From: Acidobacteriaceae bacterium
GTDB taxonomy: Bacteria; Acidobacteriota; Terriglobia; Terriglobales; Acidobacteriaceae
NCBI GenBank assembly: GCA_003152695.1
Contig: PMAT01000046.1
Coordinates: 21,732 to 82,161, forward strand
DNA length: 60,430 nucleotides
Reading direction: 5' to 3'
A program made the position numbers and the translations under genes. The notes under the pieces are model-generated. The model was not told the DNA's origin, did no database searches, and saw nothing but the letters and a program-made list of their open reading frames with translations. Positions 24,810 through 33,469 of this stretch are shown here, piece after piece; the stretch's first letter is position 1; every line of letters begins with the position of its first letter.

Positions 24810-27458
24810 ATGGCAGAGATCGTTGCGAGCCTCAGTGAAGAACGGATTGCTTACCTGGAAGGACTGGTCAGCCAAGCCGGGACCGCTGCCGCCGTGTTTA
24901 CGCAATACACCCAAGAGGATGTCGATCGTATTGTCAAACCGATGGTCCTGGCTGGACTGGAACAAGCGCAATATCTCGCCCGGCTTGCCATTGAGGAAAC
25001 CCACCTTGGAGTTGTGGAAGACAAGGCCCTAAAGAACATGGTGGCCACGGAGTTCGTTTACAACTACGTCAAAGACAAACGGACCGTTGGCACAATTCGC
25101 GAGTTTCCGGAACGCGGTGTGGTGGAGGTGGCTGAACCCATCGGCGTCATCTTTTCGCTCACCCCAATTACGAATCCCACTTCGACCGTCCTGTTCAAAT
25201 GCATCATGGCCATCAAGACGCGGAACGCGGTCATTTTCAGTCCGCATCCCAGCGCCGGGCACTGTTGCTACGAGGCGGTACGGATCATGCATGAGGCGGC
25301 GGTGAAGCACGGCGCGCCCGAAGGCGTTTTCACTTGCTTGGAATCGCAGACGCTGCAAGACAATGCCTACCTGATGCGGCACAAGGACGTCGGCCTGATC
25401 GATGCCACAGGTGGGCCGGGCATGGTCAAAGCCGCTTACAGCTCCGGCAAACCCGCCTTGGGTGTAGGCCCGGGCAACACACCGGTCTATCTGGAAAAAA
25501 CCGCGGACCTGAACATGGCCGTGGTGGACATCATCACTTCGAAAACCTTCGATAACGGAACCATTTGCGCCTCCGAGCAGACGGTGGTGATCGATGACGA
25601 GATTTATGATTCCGTGCTGCAAAAATTTTCAGACCTGGGCGCGCACATCTGCAACGAGAAAGAAACGGAACTGCTGGGACGCACCGTAATCGATCCCAAC
25701 ACTGGATTCATGCAGCCTATGGCCGTCGGTCAGAAAGCCACCGACATCGCCCGCATGGTCGGCCTTAAGGTCAAGCCGAAAACCAAGCTCCTGATTGCGC
25801 CGATTCAGGGTGTGGGTCCGGGATATCCGCTGTCCGTCGAGAAGCTGTTTCCCGTGCTCGCCGTCTATCGCGCAAAATCGGTCAATGAGGCGCTCACCGT
25901 ATGCGTGGACGTAAATCATGCCGGTGGGATTGGACATACGGCGGTCATTTTCTCGCGCAACGACGAGATCATCCAAAAGTTCGGTGAGCTGATGAACGCG
26001 GGCCGGATCATTGTGAACTCACCGGGTTCCATCGGCGCGCTGGGTGGGGTTTACAACGACATGGTGCCCACCTTCTCCTTCGGCTGCGGGACCGGCGGGG
26101 GCAACAGCACCACCGACAACGTAAATGTGTACAACTACCTCAACATCAAACGCGTGGCGCGAAGGACGCAAGCCCATATGTGGTTCCGAGTTCCCAATCA
26201 GATTTACTTCAACATGAACGCGGTGGAGAACCTGCGCCAGTTCACCTCGCGCTCCACCGTCATCATCACCAATCCCGCCATGGAGCAGATCGGCCATGTG
26301 GACACTGTCCGTCGCCATATTCCAGCGGAAACTCTGGTCCACGTCTCGGTCATTCCCGACGCGGAGCCGGAAGTCAAGGTCGTCATGCAAGGAGTGGAGG
26401 CGCTGAATTTCTACAAAGCCGACCAAATCATTGCGCTGGGCGGCGGGTCGGTGATCGACGCGGCAAAGATCATGAAGCTCAAGTACGAATCGCCGCAGGC
26501 GGACTTAGAGGAACTGGCCGCGCCGTTTCTGGATCTGCGCAAGCGCGTGGTCCAGTATCCAACCGAGAAAGTTGCTCAGGCGCGTTTGATTGCCATCTCG
26601 ACCACCAGCGGAACCGGAAGCGAAGTCACGCCGTTTGCCGTTCTCCTCGACAAAGAACACGGGCGCAAGGTGACACTCGCGGACTACTCGCTCAGTCCGG
26701 ATGTGGCGATCGTCGATCCGCAGTTCGTCATGTCAATGCCGAGAGGCCTGACTGCCGACACTGGCGTCGATTGCTTGACCCACGCGCTGGAAGCTGGAGT
26801 ATCGATTTTCGCTTCGCCTTATACCGACTCCAACGCCATGCAGGCCATTCGCATGGTGTTCAAGTTCCTGCCCATCGCCTATGAACATCCCGGCGATGAA
26901 GAGGCGCGCACCATGATGCACAATGCCGCCTGCATTGCGGCGATTGCCTTTTCCAACGCCTCGGTGGGCGTGAACCACGCGCTGGCTCATGCCTTCGGCG
27001 CGCGCTTTGGCGTCGCGCACGGTCGCGCCAACGCGCTCATGTTGCCACACGTCATCGCCTTCAATGCCGGAGTGCCGACCAAGTTCATGCCATCGCCGAA
27101 CCAGCGCGGATATATCGCGCACAAGAAGTATGCGATGGTGGCCGACCTGCTCGGCCTGGGCGGTCAGACGATCGAGGAAAAGGTGAAGAACCTGGTGGCT
27201 GCGACAGAACAGCTACTCGACCGACTGGCCATCCCGCGTTCCATCGCCGAGTTGGGGATCTCCAAGGAAGAATTCGAGCAGGCGATGCCCGAGCTGGTCA
27301 AGATTGCCTTTGACGATCCTTCGTGGCGATCGAACCCGCGTATGCCGCTGTTGAGCGAATTGGCCGAGCTGTTTTGGAGCGCTTATCGGGGACGAAGCCT
27401 GCCCACCGTGGCTAAGGCATCGCAACCACAAACCGCTGAGGAATGGTCGTGCGTATGA
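24810..27458 (+). CDS. adhE: Bifunctional acetaldehyde-CoA/alcohol dehydrogenase
   Basis: An 882-residue AdhE. The N-terminal aldehyde dehydrogenase half (about 1-440) reduces acyl-CoA to aldehyde; the catalytic Cys is in NGTICASEQTVV (about 254). The C-terminal iron alcohol dehydrogenase half (about 455-870) shows GGGSVIDAAK and the metal ligands in TADTGVDCLTHALE, NHALAHAFGARF and VAHGRANALM. ATG 24810 follows a GAAAGGAAG ribosome site at 24794-24802. Full family length. The STAS gene overlaps its stop by ATGA, and a WS/DGAT gene follows, suggesting a role beyond simple ethanol fermentation. Confidence 0.93.
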   Translation: MAEIVASLSEERIAYLEGLVSQAGTAAAVFTQYTQEDVDRIVKPMVLAGLEQAQYLARLAIEETHLGVVEDKALKNMVATEFVYNYVKDKRTVGTIREFPERGVVEVAEPIGVIFSLTPITNPTSTVLFKCIMAIKTRNAVIFSPHPSAGHCCYEAVRIMHEAAVKHGAPEGVFTCLESQTLQDNAYLMRHKDVGLIDATGGPGMVKAAYSSGKPALGVGPGNTPVYLEKTADLNMAVVDIITSKTFDNGTICASEQTVVIDDEIYDSVLQKFSDLGAHICNEKETELLGRTVIDPNTGFMQPMAVGQKATDIARMVGLKVKPKTKLLIAPIQGVGPGYPLSVEKLFPVLAVYRAKSVNEALTVCVDVNHAGGIGHTAVIFSRNDEIIQKFGELMNAGRIIVNSPGSIGALGGVYNDMVPTFSFGCGTGGGNSTTDNVNVYNYLNIKRVARRTQAHMWFRVPNQIYFNMNAVENLRQFTSRSTVIITNPAMEQIGHVDTVRRHIPAETLVHVSVIPDAEPEVKVVMQGVEALNFYKADQIIALGGGSVIDAAKIMKLKYESPQADLEELAAPFLDLRKRVVQYPTEKVAQARLIAISTTSGTGSEVTPFAVLLDKEHGRKVTLADYSLSPDVAIVDPQFVMSMPRGLTADTGVDCLTHALEAGVSIFASPYTDSNAMQAIRMVFKFLPIAYEHPGDEEARTMMHNAACIAAIAFSNASVGVNHALAHAFGARFGVAHGRANALMLPHVIAFNAGVPTKFMPSPNQRGYIAHKKYAMVADLLGLGGQTIEEKVKNLVAATEQLLDRLAIPRSIAELGISKEEFEQAMPELVKIAFDDPSWRSNPRMPLLSELAELFWSAYRGRSLPTVAKASQPQTAEEWSCV

Positions 27459-27730
27459 CAGTCAATGCCGAGTGGCTTGAAATTGATGGAGAGCGTGTAG
27501 TCCAGGGCTTGCAAGCGGCCCGTGAGACGCTGGACACTGCCCAGGGCGATGTGGTCCTGAATTTCTCTTCCGTGCGTCGCATCGATCCCAATGCGCTTCG
27601 GGCGATGGAAAAGTTGGCCGGGTTGGCCGACGGGAAAGCCGTCAAGGTCGTGTTGCGCGGCGTCAATGTGGATATTTACAAAGTGCTCAAGCTGGTGAAG
27701 CTGACGTCGCGGTTCTCCTTTCTGGCCTGA
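27455..27730 (+). CDS. STAS-domain protein coupled to adhE
   Basis: A 91-residue single STAS domain (MTVNAEWLEIDGERVVQG ... VVLNFSSVRRIDPNALRAMEKLAGLAD ... VNVDIYKVLKLVKLTSRF), the fold of anti-anti-sigma factors. The usual D-S-x-G phosphorylation site reads D-P-N-A here (about residues 46-49), so the regulatory serine is absent. The ATG overlaps the adhE TGA (27455-27458); another ATG at 27443 is in frame. Coupling to adhE is unusual; it might be a partner-binding or regulatory subunit. Confidence 0.75.
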   Translation: MTVNAEWLEIDGERVVQGLQAARETLDTAQGDVVLNFSSVRRIDPNALRAMEKLAGLADGKAVKVVLRGVNVDIYKVLKLVKLTSRFSFLA

Positions 27731-27826
27731 GGGCCGTTATCACCCGAGCGAACCGGAGCGGGCGGACCATCACGAGATTGCGCCCCTTGGCATGAGCCGG
27801 AAGCAAGCTGGGAAGAGGTATCTACT

Positions 27827-29440
27827 ATGACGAACGGGAACGGAAACAACTCCTTCTCTTGGGGCGATGCGCTGTTTCTGCATATCGAACGCCCGGGCCA
27901 GCCGCTCAATATCGCGGGCGTCAGCATGTTCGAGGGCGAGATAAAGCTCGCAGACCTCCGGGCTTTCGTCGAATCGAAGCTTCCGCTGATTCCCCGCTAT
28001 CGTCAGCGCGTGGTGGCGTCTCCTCTCGATTTCGGCCTTCCCAGTTGGGAGTTCGACCCGCAATTCGACATTCGGAACCACGTTCGAGAAGTGAAACTCA
28101 AGCACGGGACGGAAGACGAACTCAAGGCGTTGGCCGGCAAGATCGTGAGCGAGAGCCTGGACCGGCAGCGGCCACTGTGGGATTTCACTCTGGCGCGTCT
28201 GAAAAGTGGGCGCACCGGAATGGTGACTCGAATCCATCACTGCCTGGCGGACGGAATTGCCGGCGTGGGCGCGATGAATGTCATCATGGATGCCTCCCCG
28301 AACCCGCCTCCGGTCTCGCGAAAGAAATCGAAGGCGGCGCCTTCTCCGGCGCCCAAGGATGCAGGAGCGGCCCTGCTCGACGGGCTGGCTAAGTCCTACC
28401 TCTCCCTGTTCAACGGAGCGCTGACCCTGCATTCCGGACTAATGACGATGGCAGAGCAGGCTGTGGCCAATCCGGCGAGTACATCTGCCGAGCTGCTTGG
28501 CCTATTGTCCGAGCTGGCTGTGCCGGCAGAGCGCTTGCCCTTCAACGTGATCTGCAACGGGCCGCAGAAGTTTGCCTGGACCGAGGTGCCGCTCGCCGAC
28601 ATCAAGGCGGTCAAAAACAAGTGCGGAGGCACGGTGAATGATGTCGTCCTGGCGACAGTGACGATGGCCTTTGGCCGTTATGTCTCGCACCGCGGCGTTG
28701 ACCTGACCGGGCGGTCGCTGCGAGTTGTGATTCCGGTGAATGTGCGCGGCGACGGCGACGCCACGGAACTGGGAAATCAAATCTCCTTCGTGCCGGTGCC
28801 GCTCCCGCTGGACCTGCGCGATCCCGTGAAGTTGCTGGCCGTGGTGACGGAACGAGTGGAGTTCCTCAAGCACGCGCGCGCGGCCGAATTTGTCGGCTTG
28901 CTGGGCGGTCTGCTGTCAACTCTGCCCAATGCATTCTGGAAAAATATTGGACCCGTGGCCAGCCAACTGCCGCTGAGCCTGTGCAACATCATTTGCACCA
29001 ATGTTCCCGGCCCGCAGGTCCCGCTCTACCTCATGGGTCACAAGATGCTGTCGTGGTATCCGTGGGTGCCGATCGGCGGCCTGATGGGCATTAACTGCGC
29101 CATCCTCACCTATAACGGTACCGCGTTTTTCGGCTTTACCGGCGATGTGCACGCCGCGCCCGACCTCGAGCGCCTAGAGAAGTTCGTGGATGAGAGCTTT
29201 GCCGAGTTGCGGGCAGGTGCTGAGAGCGCCGCCGTCGCCGAAGCCAAGCCGGAGGTGCGCAAGCACGAGCGGCCGCACGCGAAGATTCCGGTGGGACATG
29301 CGAAGACTCCGGTCGCGAGGAAGAGGACGATTCGCAAGAAGCCGTCACCAAAAGGTGCACGCACCCACCCGGCGGCACCGGTTGCAGCTCCGGCCATGTC
29401 TGAGCCCGAGCCGGAGAAAGCGCTGGCGGTCGGCGCTTGA
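27827..29440 (+). CDS. Wax ester synthase/diacylglycerol acyltransferase (WS/DGAT)
   Basis: A 537-residue acyltransferase that esterifies fatty alcohol or diacylglycerol with acyl-CoA. The active-site HHxxxDG motif appears as IHHCLADGIAG (about residues 140-150), and the C-terminal ICTNVPGPQVPLYLMG motif (about 388-403) is diagnostic. A basic, Pro/Ala-rich tail after about 470 (repeats of KIPVGHAKTPVARK type) is an unusual extension, perhaps for binding lipid or nucleic acid. It lies 97 bp after the adhE-STAS pair on the same strand, which may supply aldehyde or alcohol. Confidence 0.9.
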   Translation: MTNGNGNNSFSWGDALFLHIERPGQPLNIAGVSMFEGEIKLADLRAFVESKLPLIPRYRQRVVASPLDFGLPSWEFDPQFDIRNHVREVKLKHGTEDELKALAGKIVSESLDRQRPLWDFTLARLKSGRTGMVTRIHHCLADGIAGVGAMNVIMDASPNPPPVSRKKSKAAPSPAPKDAGAALLDGLAKSYLSLFNGALTLHSGLMTMAEQAVANPASTSAELLGLLSELAVPAERLPFNVICNGPQKFAWTEVPLADIKAVKNKCGGTVNDVVLATVTMAFGRYVSHRGVDLTGRSLRVVIPVNVRGDGDATELGNQISFVPVPLPLDLRDPVKLLAVVTERVEFLKHARAAEFVGLLGGLLSTLPNAFWKNIGPVASQLPLSLCNIICTNVPGPQVPLYLMGHKMLSWYPWVPIGGLMGINCAILTYNGTAFFGFTGDVHAAPDLERLEKFVDESFAELRAGAESAAVAEAKPEVRKHERPHAKIPVGHAKTPVARKRTIRKKPSPKGARTHPAAPVAAPAMSEPEPEKALAVGA

Positions 29441-29582
29441 TCCGGCTTAGCTGCTAATCTCACAATTGAGCTAGACAGCCAACGAAAGTGACACACCTGT
29501 CGCATTCCGCCCCGTTTGTTTAGAATTGCGCCGTACTCATTTCAACGTAACGATATTCGTCTTTCCTTTGAGGAGGCATCCT

Positions 29583-31001
29583 GTGACTCGCCTATTACGT
29601 CATTCTTCTGCCCTTGCAATCGCCCTAGTCTGTTTTTCCACCGTCGCGTCAGCCGACCTGAAGATCAAGACCCGCACCACGGTGATGGGCCACTCCACCG
29701 AGAGCACGGTGTACATCAAGGGAGGCCGCCAGCGCACCGAGACCAGCTTTGGGGGTCACGGCGGCGCGGTCAGCATCATCCAGTGCGACCAGAAGCGCAT
29801 GATCACTGTCACCGGCGATCAGTGCATGGTCATGTCGATGGGCGGCGGCGAGTCGTCTTGTCCCGCGACGCCGAACATGGGGACCATGATGCGGGGAATG
29901 GGAGAAGGCGAGCCCACGCCTCGTAAGGGCGGGGTTGTAACCATCACCCGCACTTCCACCGATACCGGCGAACGCCAGGACATGTTCGGCTACAAGGCGC
30001 GCCACATCAAGAGTTCCATGGCGATGGAGTCCACCCCCGACGCCTGTAATCAGTCGCACATGAAGATGGAAATGGATGGCTGGTACGCCGATCTGTCGGC
30101 GGGGTTTTCCTGCGGCGACGAGTCGTACCGTGCTTTGGCCTGTGGCGGCCCTGGCGCCAAGCGCGGTTGCAGCGACCGCATCGTGATGAAGGGCGGCGGT
30201 GGCGGCGCGCTGGGCTACCCGCTTAAGCAAACCATGACCATGGCATCGGGACAGGGGACCTACACCATCACGACGGAAGTGGTGGAGCTGACCAACACCA
30301 GCCTGGATGCGCCGCTGTTCGATATGCCGCCCGGCTGCAAGGTCATGGACATGTCAGCCATGATGGGCGGCACGCCGCCAACCGCGCATGCCGAGACGGC
30401 GCCTGAACCAGCGGCGGCTCCGGCTGCGCCCGCAGCAACTGCACCGGCGCCACCTCCCGCGCCCGTGGTTGCGGCCAAGACTGCTGGCGTGGTGCGCATC
30501 GGCGTGGTCAAGATTAAGGACATGAGCGGCCAGGGCCTGCCCACCGACAACTTGCGCCTCAACTTGATCGACGAGATCCAACGCCACCAGCATGAAGCCG
30601 TTCCGCTGGACGCCGAAGCCCCGCACGCCGATGTGGAAAGCGAAGCCCGCGCCAAGCAGTGTGACTACATCCTCTACACCGTTCCCACGCAGGTGAAGGA
30701 GCCGAACAGCGGCGGTCTGCCACCGGCTTCTCTGCCCAAAGGAGTGGTGCTGGATCCGGCCAAGTTCGAGGCCTTGACTCACGTGACTTTGTACAAGGTA
30801 GGCAAACCGCTGCCCGAACTCAAGGAACTGCCGCTGGCGGCTGACGCCGGTCAGTTCGCCGTTGACGCGGTCATGACTACGTTTGTAATGGAGTCCGACC
30901 GGGTTGACCAGCAGATTGCCGAGGATGCCCATCCCAAGCCGGGCTCAAAGCCTTCCAAGGCTCCGGCGAAGCCTGGGACAAGCAGCACCAAGCCGCACTG
31001 A
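29583..31001 (+). CDS. Secreted Met-rich hypothetical protein
   Basis: A 472-residue exported protein I do not recognise. GTG 29583 follows a strong AGGAGG site (29571-29576) by 6 nt and opens a signal peptide (MTRLLRHSSALAIALVCFST, cleavage after about VASA). The first domain (about 25-250) is rich in Met and Gly, with clusters such as CMVMSMGGG, MGTMMRGMGEGE and SHMKMEMDGW, and six or more Cys. A Pro/Ala linker (about 265-300) leads to a second domain (about 305-430, VRIGVVKIKDMSGQGLPTDN) and a basic Pro tail. The Met clusters would suit copper or another soft metal, but that is inference. Confidence 0.68.
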   Translation: MTRLLRHSSALAIALVCFSTVASADLKIKTRTTVMGHSTESTVYIKGGRQRTETSFGGHGGAVSIIQCDQKRMITVTGDQCMVMSMGGGESSCPATPNMGTMMRGMGEGEPTPRKGGVVTITRTSTDTGERQDMFGYKARHIKSSMAMESTPDACNQSHMKMEMDGWYADLSAGFSCGDESYRALACGGPGAKRGCSDRIVMKGGGGGALGYPLKQTMTMASGQGTYTITTEVVELTNTSLDAPLFDMPPGCKVMDMSAMMGGTPPTAHAETAPEPAAAPAAPAATAPAPPPAPVVAAKTAGVVRIGVVKIKDMSGQGLPTDNLRLNLIDEIQRHQHEAVPLDAEAPHADVESEARAKQCDYILYTVPTQVKEPNSGGLPPASLPKGVVLDPAKFEALTHVTLYKVGKPLPELKELPLAADAGQFAVDAVMTTFVMESDRVDQQIAEDAHPKPGSKPSKAPAKPGTSSTKPH

Positions 31002-31026
31002 GCGGTGCATCGTTGTAGAGAACTCA

Positions 31027-31163
31027 TGGTAGTGTCACCCTGAGCGAGCGGCCGTTTTTGCCGCGAGTCGAAGGGCCCCTATGGTCACCCCAGCTTTATG
31101 TATCCAATAGGGGTGCTTCGACTCGCGCCGCCAACTACTGCCGCGCTCGCTCAGCCTGACAGA
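31027..31163. repeat. Inverted pair of CCTGAGCGAG...GAGTCGAAGG repeats, second locus
   Basis: A forward arm starts TGTCACCCTGAGCGAGCGGC and runs to GAGTCGAAGGGCCCCTAT; the opposing arm starts ATAGGGGTGCTTCGACTCGC and ends GCGCTCGCTCAGCCTGACAG. Together they form a large hairpin between the convergent Met-rich protein gene and rocD. Same family as 22014-22233. Confidence 0.75.
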
Positions 31164-31194
31164 GGGTTTGCCGCAAGCGATCGACGAATCGCAA

Positions 31195-32409
31195 TCAGCG
31201 CAATCCTTCGATAACTCTCTTGATCCGCTCGAACGCCCAGAAGATATCTTCGCGCGTAATGACCAACGGAGGCGCGATGCGGATGACGTATTCGTGGGTT
31301 TCTTTGCACAAGATTCCCAGCTCTTTCAGCGCCTCGCAATAGGGCCGTGCCGGAACGTCAAGTTCAATTCCGATCCACAGGCCTTTGCCGCGGACCTCGC
31401 GTATGTGCGGGCTCTTCAGCGTTTTCAGCTTGGTGAGGAAGTAGTCGCCAAGTTCGGCAGAGCGTTCGATCAAATTTTCCGCCACCAGCACGCGCAGCGC
31501 GGAGCGGGCGACTGCGCACGCCAGCGGATTACCGCCGAAGGTGCTGCCGTGGTCGCCTGGGTGGAACACGCCGAGCACTTCCTCGGACGCCAGCACCGCC
31601 GATACCGGGTAGAAACCACCCGACAACGCCTTGCCCACAATCACCACATCGGGAGTGATGCCTTCGTGCATGTAGGCGAAAAGCTTGCCGGTGCGGCCCA
31701 GACCCGACTGAATTTCGTCGGCGATCAGCAGCACGCGATTCTCGCGGCAGATGGCAGCGGCCTCTTTCAGGAATCCCGCAGGCGGGAAAACAATCCCGGC
31801 TTCTCCCTGGATGGGTTCCACCAGGAAGGCACAAGTGTTGGGCGTGATCGCCTCGCGCAAAGCGTTGGCATCGCCGAAGGGAATGACCTTGAATCCGGGC
31901 GTGAACGGTCCGAAGCCGTCGCGGTACTGCTCGTCGGTCGAGAAGCTGACGATGGTCACCGTGCGCCCGTGAAAGTTGTTGGCGCAAACGATGATTTCAG
32001 CTTTGCCGTCGGGTATGCCTTTGAGCTTGTAGCCCCACTTGCGCGCTGCCTTCACGGCGGTCTCCACCGCCTCCGCGCCCGAGTTCATGGGCAGCGCCAT
32101 CTCGAACCCGGTCAGGTCGTGGAGTTCCTGATAGAACAGGGGCAACTGATCGTTGCGAAAGGCGCGAGATGTCAGCGTCACCTTGCGCGCCTGCTCGATC
32201 ATGGCCTTCAGGATTTTCGGATGGCAGTGCCCCTGGTTGACGGCGGAGTACGAAGCCAGGCAATCGAGATAGCGATTCCCTTCCACGTCATAGACCCAAA
32301 CCCCTTCCGCGTGTTCGACAACAACGTCGAGAGGATGATAGTTGTGGGCGCCGTATTGATCTTCGAGTTCGATCAATTCGCTGCTTTTCGATTGCTCCAT
32401 GATTTCCAT
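31195..32409 (-). CDS. rocD: Ornithine aminotransferase
   Basis: A 404-residue class III PLP aminotransferase that converts ornithine and 2-oxoglutarate to glutamate semialdehyde and glutamate. Motifs: the [16 protein letters not shown] region (about residues 143-158), [15 protein letters not shown] (about 227-241), and the PLP Lys in [17 protein letters not shown] (about 259). It resembles OAT more than acetylornithine aminotransferase in N-terminus ([24 protein letters not shown]). It is the last gene of the minus-strand carbamoyltransferase operon and would drain ornithine released by the upstream OTC. Start ATG 32409; ATG 32400 is an alternative. Confidence 0.88.
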   Translation of the reverse strand: MEIMEQSKSSELIELEDQYGAHNYHPLDVVVEHAEGVWVYDVEGNRYLDCLASYSAVNQGHCHPKILKAMIEQARKVTLTSRAFRNDQLPLFYQELHDLTGFEMALPMNSGAEAVETAVKAARKWGYKLKGIPDGKAEIIVCANNFHGRTVTIVSFSTDEQYRDGFGPFTPGFKVIPFGDANALREAITPNTCAFLVEPIQGEAGIVFPPAGFLKEAAAICRENRVLLIADEIQSGLGRTGKLFAYMHEGITPDVVIVGKALSGGFYPVSAVLASEEVLGVFHPGDHGSTFGGNPLACAVARSALRVLVAENLIERSAELGDYFLTKLKTLKSPHIREVRGKGLWIGIELDVPARPYCEALKELGILCKETHEYVIRIAPPLVITREDIFWAFERIKRVIEGLR

Positions 32410-32473
32410 AAAGACCTCAAGCCTTTCCTTGGTGAAACCGGTGCCGTCCCTAAAGGCTGGAATCGGTTTCGCA

Positions 32474-32515
32474 GTTGCTAATTGCTAAGTGCTAAATGCT
32501 AAGTGCTACCTGCTA
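32474..32515. repeat. Period-7 tandem array (NNTGCTA x6)
   Basis: Six heptamers in a row: GTTGCTA, ATTGCTA, AGTGCTA, AATGCTA, AGTGCTA, CCTGCTA. The last one contributes the TAG stop (32513-32515, minus strand) of the upstream carbamoyltransferase-like gene. Similar arrays recur at other gene junctions here. Confidence 0.8.
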
Positions 32516-33409
32516 GTCCAGCAGCATCGTGAGCAGCGCCATGCGCACATACAGTCCGTTCGCCGCCTGCCGGAAATACAATGCGCGAGGATCGTCGTCA
32601 ACTTTCTTGTCCAACTCCACGGTCCGCGGCAGGGGATGAAGAATCATGGCATTGGACCTGATGTGCTGGAGCACGGTGGAGTCGATGGCATAGCGCAGCG
32701 GTCCCCTAAGCCGGTCGGCGCGGATACGCGTCTGGTAAATGACATCCACTTCTCCGATCACGCGGTTGATGTCCGACTCCAGTTCATAGCTGATGCCATG
32801 CCGGTCGAGGTACTGCAAGATGTCGGGTTTCATCTGCAGCTCGGGCGGGCTCACGAAGAAGATCTTCACCCGTTCGAATTTCGCCAACAGATAAGCCAGG
32901 GAGCGGACGGTGCGGCCACGATCAAGTTCGCCGATGAAAGCCACGCTCAATCCGTCGAGCGGACGCTCACGGTAAATGGTGTAGAGATCGAGTAAGGCTT
33001 GCGTGGGATGCTGGCCGCCCGCGCCGTCACCGGCATTGATGATCGGCACCGGCGAGACCTTGGCCGCGCGGTGCGCTCCGCCCGGCTCATGGTGACGAAT
33101 CACGATGACGTCGCAATAGCTGCCAATGATGCGGATGGAATCCTCGACCTGTTCGGCCTCGATCTCCGAGGAAAAAGCATGCGCGTGTTCGGTGGAAAGC
33201 ACCCGTCCGCCCAGCCGGTGCATGGCCCCTTCAAAGCAGAAGCGGGTCCGGGTGGACGGCTGATAGAACAAGCTGGCCAGAATTCGATTCTGATAGTCCA
33301 GCGTCCCGCCGCGCGCCACGATTCTCTCCATCAGCCGCGACCGGTCGAACAACTCCATCAACAATGGGACCGTGAACTGTTGCGACTCGACTACGTGCTT
33401 CAAACTCAT
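32513..33409 (-). CDS. Aspartate-carbamoyltransferase homologue with altered active site
   Basis: A 298-residue carbamoyltransferase most like plant/cyanobacterial ATCase chains. Carbamoyl-phosphate residues are intact: STRTR (52-56), Arg105 (VIRHHEPGG), His134 in QHPTQALLDLYTI, RGRTV (164-168), HPLPR (258-262). But the 80s loop, normally S-x-x-KGET with the catalytic Lys, reads SSEIEAEQVED (80-90), so the Lys is replaced by an acidic residue, and the aspartate-binding TR-x-Q motif reads QTRIR (226-230). Another amino acceptor is therefore possible. It lies between arcC and rocD, with no pyr genes nearby. ATG 33409; stop TAG comes from the heptamer array. Confidence 0.85.
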   Translation of the reverse strand: MSLKHVVESQQFTVPLLMELFDRSRLMERIVARGGTLDYQNRILASLFYQPSTRTRFCFEGAMHRLGGRVLSTEHAHAFSSEIEAEQVEDSIRIIGSYCDVIVIRHHEPGGAHRAAKVSPVPIINAGDGAGGQHPTQALLDLYTIYRERPLDGLSVAFIGELDRGRTVRSLAYLLAKFERVKIFFVSPPELQMKPDILQYLDRHGISYELESDINRVIGEVDVIYQTRIRADRLRGPLRYAIDSTVLQHIRSNAMILHPLPRTVELDKKVDDDPRALYFRQAANGLYVRMALLTMLLD

Positions 33410-33469
33410 ACGGGAACGTCCTGGCTTTGCTTCCTGCAGTCTAGTGCTTCGGTCTGTCGTGAGCATCGT

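Noticed and set aside
32474-32515. CRISPR-like array
   Set aside because: The unit is only 7 nt with no spacers, so these are short tandem repeats.
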